The notes under the pieces: generated by a model
Told to the model about the DNA's origin: nothing
The model's input: only the letters and a program-made list of their open reading frames with translations
The model's database searches: none
Part shown: piece by piece, positions 1-5,589 of the stretch
Numbering within the stretch: the stretch's first letter is position 1
Layout: every line of letters starts with the position of its first letter
Position numbers and translations under genes: made by a program
Assembly (NCBI GenBank): GCA_964620605.1
Contig: CAZUHQ010000139.1
Coordinates: forward strand, 1 to 8,754
From: Thalassotalea_E sp964620605
GTDB lineage: Bacteria > Pseudomonadota > Gammaproteobacteria > Enterobacterales > Alteromonadaceae
DNA length: 8,754 nucleotides
Direction: 5' to 3'

Positions 1-790
1 GATGTTACAAGACATCGCTACATTGACAGCTGGTACGGTAATTTCTGAAGAAATCGGCATGGAGCTTGAAAAAGCAACATTAGAAGATTTAGGTCAGGCA
101 AAACGTGTTGTGATCTCGAAAGACAACACTACTATCATCGACGGTATCGGTATCGATACTGACATTCAAGCGCGTGTTGCGCAAATTCGTGGTCAAATCG
201 AAGAATCTTCTTCTGATTACGATAAAGAAAAACTTCAGGAACGTTTGGCAAAACTTGCTGGCGGTGTCGCAGTCATTAAAGTAGGTGCTGCTACCGAAGT
301 TGAAATGAAAGAGAAAAAAGCGCGCGTTGAAGATGCATTACATGCAACTCGTGCAGCAAACGAAGAAGGTGTGGTTGCTGGTGGTGGTGTTGCACTAGTA
401 CGTGTTGCCGATAAGATTAAAGAGCTTAAAGGCGATAATGAAGACCAAGCACATGGCGTTAATGTTGCTATCCGTGCGATGGAAGCACCACTTCGTCAAA
501 TCGTTGCTAACTGTGGTGATGAAGCCTCAGTGGTATTAAACGAAGTGCGTAATGGTGAAGGTAACTTTGGTTACAACGCAGGTAATGGTACTTACGGCGA
601 TATGCTGGAAATGGGTATCTTAGATCCGGCGAAAGTAACCCGCAGCGCGCTACAATTTGCCGCATCGGTTGCAGGCTTAATGCTAACGACTGAAGCCATG
701 GTAACTGACGCACCACAAAAAGACGCTCCTGCAATGCCTGATATGGGCGGCATGGGTGGTATGGGCGGTGGCATGCCGGGCATGATGTAG
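1..790 (+). CDS. groEL: Chaperonin GroEL, C-terminal half (5' end outside window)
   Basis: This is the large subunit of the GroEL/GroES cytosolic folding chamber, which binds unfolded proteins and releases them in an ATP-driven cycle. The 262 visible residues start at an internal Met corresponding to about residue 288 of the E. coli protein (548 residues), so the true start and groES are upstream of the window. They cover the end of the apical domain, the intermediate domain and the C-terminal equatorial domain. The catalytic Asp equivalent to E. coli D398 is visible residue 111, in RVEDALHATRAA, followed by the EEGVVAGGG motif. The protein ends in the typical Gly/Met tail (GGMGGMGGGMPGMM). 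The frame is open with no lesion. The heat-shock promoter would lie upstream and cannot be seen. A strong terminator begins 142 bases after the stop, so this is the last gene of its operon. Confidence 0.98.
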   Translation, partial: MLQDIATLTAGTVISEEIGMELEKATLEDLGQAKRVVISKDNTTIIDGIGIDTDIQARVAQIRGQIEESSSDYDKEKLQERLAKLAGGVAVIKVGAATEVEMKEKKARVEDALHATRAANEEGVVAGGGVALVRVADKIKELKGDNEDQAHGVNVAIRAMEAPLRQIVANCGDEASVVLNEVRNGEGNFGYNAGNGTYGDMLEMGILDPAKVTRSALQFAASVAGLMLTTEAMVTDAPQKDAPAMPDMGGMGGMGGGMPGMM

Positions 791-931
791 TTCTGCTTGC
801 TTAAATTGTCTACTTCATCGTTGCTTTATTACTCGTTTAAGAAACACTAAACGTCGTAAGTAAAGCGCCTTGAATTAAACAATTTACACTGCGCATAAAT
901 AGTATTTATTACTTAACGCTTTATTGATATA

Positions 932-960
932 AAAACCTGCTTCGGCAGGTTTTTTGTTTT
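932..960 (+). terminator. Rho-independent terminator of the groESL operon
   Basis: A 9-bp stem (AAAACCTGC / GCAGGTTTT) is closed by a C(TTCG)G tetraloop, a very stable loop type, and followed by a T-rich run to about 962. The position downstream of groEL and the orientation fit the end of the groESL transcript. The group II intron remnant begins within a few bases of the end of the T-run. Confidence 0.93.
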
Positions 961-964
961 TTAA

Positions 965-1269
965 GGGGCGATAAAGCGACATATTAAGTAAAAAGCGGAA
1001 GTAACCCCGTATGACTTAGCATTTGAGGAATATCTTGAGAAACGTATTGAACGTGCTTGGAAGGAATCAATGCAAAGTAAACGCAAATTGCTGATGCTTT
1101 GGCTCAGACAACAGCAATGTTGTGCGATGTGCCGTCACAAAATAACCAAGGAAACAGGATGGAATATCCACTACATTGTTGAACGGGTAAAAGGTGGCGG
1201 TGATGAACTGAGTAACTTAGTATTGTTGCACCTAATTGTCATAGGCAATTGCATGCTAATAGATGCTAG
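965..1269 (+). pseudogene. ltrA: Group II intron maturase, HNH C-terminal fragment, with stop and frameshift
   Basis: This is the decayed C-terminus of an intron-encoded reverse transcriptase/maturase; the HNH endonuclease domain normally nicks the target DNA to prime intron insertion. Frame-matched reading gives GAIKRHIK, a TAA at 989-991, then KAEVTPYDLAFEEYLEKR, equivalent to the family's linker (typically xIxRHxKIKxxxNPYDPxxExYFExR). The HNH domain follows: RKLLMLWLRQQ, a CxxC zinc pair (CAMC), KITKETGW, then HYI where the family has HHI, and NLVLLH. After that His (CAC at 1229-1231) a one-base loss shifts the frame; restoring one C gives PNCHRQLHANRC and a stop at 1267-1269, the normal family ending. 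Lesions are therefore loss of the N-terminal part, a nonsense codon, His-to-Tyr at an HNH position, and a frameshift. An open frame from the ATG at 1070 continues to 1399, but its tail after 1231 is out-of-frame noise. ltrA is the generic family name only. Confidence 0.85.
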
Positions 1270-1389
1270 AGGTCAACCAGTTGACTTAGTTGTAGGAATA
1301 CAGCATTATAACCTCATACTTTATCTGGTCGTACCAGTGGTATGTGGTAGAACTTTAACTGTATACAAATATAAAATACGAGGTAAAAG

Positions 1390-1740
1390 ATGCTATTGAC
1401 TACAAATATGCTTACTCTGTTGAAGGAAATCAAATTAGGGAAATGGGGTAGTAATATAAGGAAAGGGGATATCGAAAATTATTGTGATCTAGAGTTTCTA
1501 ATTGAAAGAAATTTCTTGAAAGCAACGTATTTTCCTCAGTATTCAAATCCTGGCTACTTTGATATTGAGTTAACTTCTTCAGGTATTAACGCAATTAATG
1601 CTCCTAATTTACAAGAAGATGCGGCTACCGTATCGAAATTAAGTAAATGGGAAATGTTTGAGCGTTTTATGAAGACAACAAAATGGTTCGGATGGTTAGT
1701 AGTAACAATCTTGGCTTTTATAGGTATTTCGGTAATATAA
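1390..1740 (+). CDS. Hypothetical 116-residue protein with C-terminal membrane anchor, inside the intron remnant
   Basis: I do not recognise this protein. The ATG at 1390 follows CGAGG (1379-1383) at a 6-base spacing, a usable ribosome binding site, and the reading frame is intact. Residues 1-85 look soluble and mixed-charge. A stretch around residues 45-70 (SNPGYFDIELTSSGINAI) resembles the wing and final helix of small winged-helix domains, where a pattern like YxLTxxGxxxI is common; this is only an impression. Residues about 96-116 (WFGWLVVTILAFIGISVI) form one transmembrane helix at the very C-terminus, suggesting a tail-anchored inner-membrane protein with a cytosolic head. It lies between the maturase's ancestral stop (1269) and domain V (1781), where an intact intron usually has only a short domain IV closing stem. 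It may thus be a passenger gene. It could also be non-functional sequence that happens to stay open. Confidence 0.6.
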   Translation: MLLTTNMLTLLKEIKLGKWGSNIRKGDIENYCDLEFLIERNFLKATYFPQYSNPGYFDIELTSSGINAINAPNLQEDAATVSKLSKWEMFERFMKTTKWFGWLVVTILAFIGISVI

Positions 1741-1780
1741 GGTTGCTGGTCTGTATCTAGATACAAATTTATAAAGGCTT

Positions 1781-1814
1781 GAGCCGTATGCAGGGAAACT
1801 CGCACGTACGGTTC
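1781..1814 (+). ncRNA. Group II intron domain V (catalytic hairpin)
   Basis: The segment is exactly 34 nt, the usual domain V length. It begins GAGCCGTATGC and ends GCACGTACGGTTC, which form the long basal helix containing the AGC catalytic triad (1782-1784, paired with GTT at 1811-1813). The distal helix is capped by a GAAA tetraloop (1795-1798), the tertiary-contact loop of this domain. A bulge in the 3' strand is retained. In the distal stem, A1792 faces C1801 where related introns as I remember them have G opposite C, giving one A·C mismatch that may mark decay. It is preceded by AAAGGCTT, a common lead-in to this domain. Confidence 0.92.
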
Positions 1815-1817
1815 TTA

Positions 1818-1855
1818 GGGGTGGGGTAGCTAGTAATAGCTGCTTCTTACCTGAC
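1818..1855 (+). ncRNA. Group II intron domain VI with bulged branch-point A and 3' splice end
   Basis: By hand folding, bases 1823-1831 pair with 1838-1846 over nine consecutive positions (three are G·U) around the loop AGTAAT. Below this lie a U·U mismatch and a G·U pair, then A1849 unpaired, then G1820-C1850, G1819-C1851 and G1818·U1852. A1849 is the seventh base from the proposed 3' end at C1855, matching the usual branch-point position 7-8 bases from the end, and the element ends in AC, fitting the AY rule. Flanking exon sequence would resume at AGCCAGCC (1856). Confidence 0.78.
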
Positions 1856-1878
1856 AGCCAGCCTAGTCTTTTATTCCG

Positions 1879-1911
1879 AAAGCCCGAAGCGTCATCTTCG
1901 GGCTTTTTTTT
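1879..1911 (+). terminator. Strong terminator-like hairpin upstream of the HEAT-like gene
   Basis: A perfect 11-bp stem (AAAGCCCGAAG / CTTCGGGCTTT) with loop CGTCAT is followed by eight consecutive T. It sits 23 bases after the inferred intron 3' end and only 33 bases before the next start codon (1945). It may be the original second terminator behind groEL, the end of transcripts from the intron remnant, or an attenuator in the leader of the following gene. On the minus strand there is only a short T run, so it acts mainly on plus-strand transcripts. Confidence 0.88.
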
Positions 1912-1944
1912 AACTAGTGTTTTACCTTGAAGCAGGTTTACCAT

Positions 1945-2496
1945 ATGGAAAATAGCAGCAACGAGGAATCTAACTTGATATTGAAAGAAGCATTAGCGAG
2001 CTGGGATAAGAAATCAGCGAGTGATATTGAGCAAATTTATTGTCAGCATCAGCAAGACGATGATTTTTTTGATAACTTGCTATTGTTGACTGGCGATGCA
2101 GAGCTTAGCACTGGCGCGACCTGGCTGGTGAAACATCATCTAGAGCAAGGTGCTACGGTTAGCAATCTAGACAGCGAGCGGTTATTAATGGCTTTGCCTA
2201 AACTTCAATGCTGGCAGCCTCAATTACATATCCTGCAAATTATCTCACACTTGGTTATTTCCAAAACGGCAAGAGCCGAGATAGAGCCGTTTTTGCGTTA
2301 TGCTATCAGTGATACTAATAAATTTATTCGCGCCTGGAGTTTTAATGCTATGTATGTGTTGGCAACGCAATACCCGGAGTTACAATCTGAGGTGCTTGAA
2401 CTACTTGAGCTTGCCATGAAAGATGAACCGGCATCCGTTAAGGCGCGGGTAAGGAAATTGCTAGATAAAGGTTTTAAGCGTAGGAGTGTCTGTTAA
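1945..2496 (+). CDS. HEAT-repeat-like helical protein, 183 residues
   Basis: This is probably a cytosolic all-helical scaffold or binding protein; no enzymatic motif is visible. The second half reads like two or three HEAT/ARM helical pairs: LQCWQPQLHILQIISHLVI, then IEPFLRYAISDTNKFIRAWSFNAMYVLATQ, then VLELLELAMKDEPASVKARVRKLL. The KFxRAW...A...LA pattern and the DEPASVKARVRKLL end are typical of bacterial HEAT-repeat proteins as I know them. The first third is acidic and Gln-rich with no repeat pattern. I chose the ATG at 1945 because an AGCAGG motif (1931-1936) stands 8 bases upstream; a TTG six codons earlier has no such site. There is no signal peptide. The 3' end overlaps the next gene by 11 bases, so the two are almost certainly co-transcribed and perhaps translationally coupled. 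The substrate or partner is unknown. Confidence 0.85.
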   Translation: MENSSNEESNLILKEALASWDKKSASDIEQIYCQHQQDDDFFDNLLLLTGDAELSTGATWLVKHHLEQGATVSNLDSERLLMALPKLQCWQPQLHILQIISHLVISKTARAEIEPFLRYAISDTNKFIRAWSFNAMYVLATQYPELQSEVLELLELAMKDEPASVKARVRKLLDKGFKRRSVC

Positions 2497-2749
2497 CATA
2501 ATCGTTTTTATTTCAGCCTTATTTGGCGTGTTAATCGGCCTGCTGTGTTTTAGTGTCAATTATTTTGCCGCCTCAAACATCATGCCTGGCTATGCACTGC
2601 TAACCGCTCCTGCGAGGTTGGTGCTGAGCTTTTTTACTGAGGAGTTGGCTTTTGGCAGTAAAATGGCGCTGTTTTTATCTGGCCAGTTTTTCGGTTATGG
2701 CGGATGCGCTTTTATTTTTTGTACAGCTTATAACAGGGTTAAAAAATGA
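2486..2749 (+). CDS. Small inner-membrane protein, 87 residues, GTG start
   Basis: I do not recognise a family. The protein has two likely transmembrane helices, about residues 3-28 (IIVFISALFGVLIGLLCF and onward) and about 60-82 (MALFLSGQFFGYGGCAFIFC), joined by a moderately hydrophobic segment containing PARLVLSFFTEE. It ends in a short basic tail (NRVKK), which suggests the C-terminus is cytoplasmic. It overlaps the end of the HEAT-like gene by 11 bases. The start is uncertain: GTG at 2486 overlaps the only good Shine-Dalgarno-like motif (TAGGAG, 2481-2486), and the first in-frame ATG (2579 region) would remove the first helix. Reinitiation by ribosomes ending the upstream gene would explain a start without normal spacing. 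The overlap with a HEAT-like protein suggests the pair works together at the membrane; this is inference. Confidence 0.7.
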   Translation: MSVNIIVFISALFGVLIGLLCFSVNYFAASNIMPGYALLTAPARLVLSFFTEELAFGSKMALFLSGQFFGYGGCAFIFCTAYNRVKK

Positions 2750-2938
2750 AAAATTTGCTGATGTTGATGAAACGAGGATTCAGCCTAAATTCATTTTTGC
2801 TAAGCTAATATCACAGTAGGTGAGATCGCATATTAATTCACTTGGTATAAGTAGTTTGTTGTTAATGACAATTAATTACACATTTTTTAGCCGAAATGCG
2901 GTCTAATAACAGTGAGGGCATAGATTGAGGGCAGCATG

Positions 2939-3436
2939 ATGAAAAAGACCATTTTATACTTATCGACTGTGTTAGCGTTATTGATTGCGCCGATAGCGAC
3001 GGCTGCAACCACTACGGTAAAATGGACGAATCCAGAAAAATATCGCGATATTTACCCGGGCGAAGAACACAGGAAAAAATTTAAAGCACAGGTTTTTAGT
3101 ACCTTAGAGCAACACTTTGCCAGGCTTGCTGCTTCGCTGCCTGAGGGGCAGAGGTTAAGCATTGAGGTGACAGATCTGGACTTAGCTGGCGATGTTCATC
3201 AAGGTGGCATCAGGCGCATTCGTATTATTAAAGATTTGTTTTTCCCGCGGATACAGTTTGCTTACCAGCTAACCGATGGTGCCAATAACATTATTGAAGC
3301 GGATGAAATTAACTTAAAAGACATGAACTTTATGCATACCGCCAGTTTAAGGTATCACAACGAACGCTTCAGTTATGAAAAGCGCATGCTGGATGATTGG
3401 TTTAGAACAACTTTTCGTGCCCATCTTGGCAAGTAA
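2939..3436 (+). CDS. Exported DUF3016 family protein
   Basis: This is a periplasmic protein of unknown function. The N-terminus is a classical Sec signal peptide: KK, a hydrophobic core (TILYLSTVLALLIAPIA) and cleavage after ATA/AAT near residue 22. The mature protein shows the features I associate with DUF3016: an early VKWTNPEKYRDIYP motif, a helical region ending LPEGQRLSIEVTDLDLAGDV, and a basic IRRIRIIKDLFFPRI stretch before a beta-rich tail. Length is as expected for the family (about 165-180 residues). Two ATG codons are adjacent (2936 and 2939); GAGGG at 2927-2931 gives spacing of 7 to the second and 4 to the first, so I prefer 2939. There is a 189-base gap from the previous gene, so it probably has its own promoter, though I could not find convincing -35/-10 boxes. 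A terminator follows 44 bases after the stop. Confidence 0.9.
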   Translation: MKKTILYLSTVLALLIAPIATAATTTVKWTNPEKYRDIYPGEEHRKKFKAQVFSTLEQHFARLAASLPEGQRLSIEVTDLDLAGDVHQGGIRRIRIIKDLFFPRIQFAYQLTDGANNIIEADEINLKDMNFMHTASLRYHNERFSYEKRMLDDWFRTTFRAHLGK

Positions 3437-3480
3437 TCTCAGCTGCGCAAAAGCAAGATAAACCAGAGGTTAAGCAATAA

Positions 3481-3506
3481 AAAACCGAGCTCATTGGCTC
3501 GGTTTT
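3481..3506. terminator. Bidirectional terminator between convergent genes
   Basis: A perfect 10-bp stem (AAAACCGAGC / GCTCGGTTTT) with loop TCATTG is flanked by A-rich sequence on the left and T-rich sequence on the right, so it can end transcription both ways. It lies between the DUF3016 gene (plus) and the 100-residue gene (minus), which stops 22 bases to the right. Confidence 0.92.
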
Positions 3507-3528
3507 CTTTATTGAGGTGAACTTGAGG

Positions 3529-3831
3529 TTAGTGATAGCTTTTTTCGAAGTTAGTTAATACGGTAAATAACAGTTCAATGCGTTTGACTAAAGAAATTAA
3601 TAACGACTGATCTTGCGATTGTTGCCATTTTAATAAATCATCGGCTACTTCTTCGACATAAGGCTGAAAAGTATCGGCACTGCAATTAAAACCAGCATCT
3701 TTTTTGAATATTGCCTCAAAGCCCGCTAATTTTTTTTTGCGTAAATCGGCTAGGGTGGCATCCGCTGCCAGTGATTTTTTCAAGATAATGGAGATATTGT
3801 CGAGCAGTTGTTGGTTTACATTGGCTGTCAT
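3529..3831 (-). CDS. Hypothetical soluble helical protein, 100 residues, downstream of epmB
   Basis: I cannot name this family. The sequence looks cytosolic and nearly all helical, with no signal peptide, membrane segment or catalytic motif. Visible stretches are an N-terminal amphipathic region (NQQLLDNISIILKK), a Lys-rich middle (LRKKKLAGFEAIFKKD), one Cys near residue 50, and a Leu-rich C-terminal helix (LISLVKRIELLFTVLTNFEK). It begins 34 bases after the epmB stop on the same strand, and a terminator follows its own stop, so it is probably the second gene of an epmB operon. The ATG at 3831 has no recognisable Shine-Dalgarno sequence (the preceding bases read AACGTTTCCTTT), so translation may be weak or coupled. 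Functional linkage to EF-P modification is possible from position only. Confidence 0.75.
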   Translation of the reverse strand: MTANVNQQLLDNISIILKKSLAADATLADLRKKKLAGFEAIFKKDAGFNCSADTFQPYVEEVADDLLKWQQSQDQSLLISLVKRIELLFTVLTNFEKSYH

Positions 3832-3865
3832 AAAGGAAACGTTTGCAAAAAAATAATGGTGGCTA

Positions 3866-4882
3866 TTATGCCAAAGTCAGTGGCGTTTTGTTAGCTTCTC
3901 CGGCAATTTCCCGCACCACTTTCGGCATTAAAAAACCGGGCAGGGTTGCCATCATGGTTTTAACGATTTGCTGTACTTCAGGTTCATCTATATCAAAATG
4001 GGCGACGCCTTGTACTTTATCAAATAGATGCAAGTAATAAGGAGTAATGCCATTATCAAACAGTTGCTCACTCAGCGCGCATAAAATCTTGGCGTTATCG
4101 TTAACACCTTTTAATAACACGCTTTGATTAAGCAGTGGAATTCGTGCTGCTCTAAGAGGTTCTATTGCGTTAATCACTGAGCTATCTATTTCATTGGCAT
4201 GATTGATATGAAACACTATCGTAGTTTTTAAGCGCGACTGTGTTAATGTGCTGATAAATTCTTCAGTAATGCGTTGTGGAATAGTGATCGCCATTCGGGT
4301 ATGAATACGCAGCCTAGCGACATGAGCGATCTTTCCTATTTGTTCGATCAGCCAGCTTAAGTGGCCATCGCTTGCCATCAGTGGATCACCGCCACTAAAA
4401 ATCACTTCGTTAATTTCACTGTGGGTTTGGATATAATCCAGCGCCTGCTGCCAGCGCTGTTTGTTCGGACTGTTATCCTGATAGGGAAAATGACGGCGAA
4501 AACAGTAGCGGCAATTTATCGCGCAGCCGGCTTTTACTATCATTAATACTCTGTGTTTGTATTTATGTAACAGACCTTCTGCGACCGTTTCATGCTCTGC
4601 TAATGGATCCAGGCTGTAACCTTCGCTGTTAATAAACTCATCGGATAGCGGCATCACTTGTTTTAGCAGAGGATCATTAATATCACCTTTAACCATACGA
4701 TTGATAAATGGCCTGGGAACCCGCACCGGAAATAACTGACGCGCATTAAAGTGTTTTTGGTATTGCTGAGCTGGAATTTCCAACATTTCCAGCAGTATTT
4801 CAGGGTTTGTCACGACATTGGCTAATTCTTTTTGCCAAGAAGTGTGCAAATTATCGCTGATTTGAGGTATGATTTGCGGCAT
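3866..4882 (-). CDS. epmB: EF-P lysine 2,3-aminomutase EpmB (YjeK)
   Basis: EpmB is a radical SAM and PLP enzyme that converts (S)-alpha-lysine to (R)-beta-lysine, which EpmA then attaches to the conserved lysine of elongation factor P; it acts in the cytosol. The 338-residue length is close to E. coli EpmB (342). The radical SAM cluster motif CxxxCxxC is at C120, C124 and C127 (KAGCAINCRYCFRR), followed by the SAM-contacting GGDPL at 164-168. The C-terminal GEANKTPL holds K332, the likely PLP Schiff-base lysine by analogy with the PGGGGK-TP motif of clostridial lysine 2,3-aminomutase. The long C-terminal tail of the clostridial enzymes is absent, as expected for EpmB. Its start is 48 bases from the divergent efp start, so enzyme and target are adjacent. 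The Shine-Dalgarno region is weak (AGTAGA at a long spacing). epmA is not in the window. Confidence 0.97.
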   Translation of the reverse strand: MPQIIPQISDNLHTSWQKELANVVTNPEILLEMLEIPAQQYQKHFNARQLFPVRVPRPFINRMVKGDINDPLLKQVMPLSDEFINSEGYSLDPLAEHETVAEGLLHKYKHRVLMIVKAGCAINCRYCFRRHFPYQDNSPNKQRWQQALDYIQTHSEINEVIFSGGDPLMASDGHLSWLIEQIGKIAHVARLRIHTRMAITIPQRITEEFISTLTQSRLKTTIVFHINHANEIDSSVINAIEPLRAARIPLLNQSVLLKGVNDNAKILCALSEQLFDNGITPYYLHLFDKVQGVAHFDIDEPEVQQIVKTMMATLPGFLMPKVVREIAGEANKTPLTLA

Positions 4883-4930
4883 TTATTTATTCTACTTAAC
4901 TCTCTGGATCAATTAAAAGAGAACATTTTT
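4883..4930. promoter_or_regulatory. 48-base divergent intergenic region between epmB and efp
   Basis: Both transcripts must start in or near these 48 AT-rich bases, so each promoter probably reaches into the opposite coding region or 5' leader. The efp ribosome binding site is AAAGAGA at about 4916-4922, eight bases before its ATG. I could not find a convincing -35/-10 pair in either direction, so exact promoters are not called. Confidence 0.45.
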
Positions 4931-5500
4931 ATGGCGAACTATAGTACCAACCAATTCAAAGCCGGTCTTAAATTAATGATCGACGGCGAACCATGTAACA
5001 TTTTAGAAAACGAAATTGTTAAACCGGGTAAAGGCCAGGCATTTAACCGCATTAAAATCCGTAAGCTTATTTCCGGCAAAGTGCTGGAAAAAACTTTTAA
5101 GTCAGGCGAATCGGTTGAAGGCGCTGACGTAATGGATTCTGAGTTAGGTTATTTATATGCCGACGGCGAATTCTGGCATTTTATGAATAATGAAACCTTT
5201 GAGCAAGTTGCTGCCGATGAAAAAGCGGTTGGTGATGTCGCGAAATGGTTAGTGGAAGGTGATATCTGTACCATTACCTTCTGGAACGGTAACCCAATTT
5301 CCGTCGATCCACCTAACTTTGTTGAGCTTGAAATTACTGAAACCGACCCAGGTTTAAAAGGCGATACTGCGGGAACTGGTGGTAAACCGGCCACTTTAAG
5401 CACTGGTGCTGTGGTACGTGTGCCTTTGTTTGTGCAAATTGGCGAAGTGGTTAAAGTTGATACCCGTTCAGGTGAATACGTTTCACGTGCTGGTAAATAA
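4931..5500 (+). CDS. efp: Translation elongation factor P
   Basis: EF-P binds stalled ribosomes between the P and E sites and promotes peptide bond formation at polyproline stretches. The protein is 189 residues, as in E. coli, and collinear with it. The modified lysine is K34 in the loop KPGKGQAF (31-38), the form recognised by the EpmA/EpmB pathway, consistent with epmB next door. The three beta-barrel domains are complete; the C-terminal barrel carries the conserved TDPGLKGDTAGTGGKPA and ends RSGEYVSRAGK. I chose ATG 4931 (MANYSTNQFKAG) because it matches the universal EF-P N-terminus and has a purine-rich site eight bases upstream. An upstream extension to 4832 reads through epmB and has no family support. 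A terminator 28 bases after the stop makes it monocistronic. Confidence 0.99.
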   Translation: MANYSTNQFKAGLKLMIDGEPCNILENEIVKPGKGQAFNRIKIRKLISGKVLEKTFKSGESVEGADVMDSELGYLYADGEFWHFMNNETFEQVAADEKAVGDVAKWLVEGDICTITFWNGNPISVDPPNFVELEITETDPGLKGDTAGTGGKPATLSTGAVVRVPLFVQIGEVVKVDTRSGEYVSRAGK

Positions 5501-5527
5501 TTCGGCTAACTTTCTTTAATCATCTCT

Positions 5528-5556
5528 AAAAGCTCAGTATTTCGCTGAGCTTTTTT
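5528..5556 (+). terminator. efp terminator
   Basis: A 10-bp stem (AAAAGCTCAG / CTGAGCTTTT) with a 7-base loop is followed by six T on the plus strand. The minus strand has a shorter T run, so it may also serve the convergent DUF4389 gene, whose stop lies 34 bases to the right. Confidence 0.9.
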
Positions 5557-5589
5557 GTCTTTGCTAGTGATAAATTCTTTCACTTGGTA

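Larger units (their letters stand above)
965..1855 (+). mobile_element. 5'-truncated group II intron remnant (end of domain IV, V and VI)
   Basis: The segment holds, in normal intron order, the C-terminal coding end of a maturase/reverse transcriptase (965-1269), extra sequence with a 116-residue ORF (1390-1740), a 34-nt domain V (1781-1814) and a domain VI ending in AC (1818-1855). No 5' intron end, domains I-III, or reverse transcriptase and X domains are present. Maturase homology starts right after the groEL terminator T-run, so the left breakpoint is at about 961-968. Loss of the 5' part with an intact 3' end is what incomplete target-primed reverse transcription would leave, because cDNA synthesis starts at the intron 3' end. 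A later deletion would look the same. Without domain I it cannot splice alone. The right boundary is inferred from domain VI geometry, and the left one from protein similarity recalled from the family. Confidence 0.85.

Noticed and set aside
507..783. Minus-strand open frames opposite groEL
   Set aside because: Antisense shadows of a well-conserved coding region, without start signals.
1070..1399. Intact 109-residue HNH protein gene starting at ATG 1070
   Set aside because: Family similarity extends upstream through a stop to about 965 and breaks after 1231; the last 55 or so residues are an out-of-frame tail. It is a maturase fragment, not a stand-alone gene.
1554..1944. Minus-strand open frames across domain V, VI and the second terminator
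   Set aside because: They run antisense through structured intron RNA and a terminator; no protein-like pattern.
2746..2808. 20-codon ORF overlapping the 87-residue gene stop (ATGA overlap)
   Set aside because: It is too short, with no recognisable composition or ribosome binding site of its own; probably chance.
3843..4037. Plus-strand open frame opposite the epmB 3' end
   Set aside because: Antisense to a confidently assigned gene and starts with TTG; an apparent upstream AAAGGAAA is not enough support.
4832..4930. N-terminal extension of EF-P
   Set aside because: The extra 33 residues overlap epmB antisense and have no counterpart in EF-P; ATG 4931 matches the family start.
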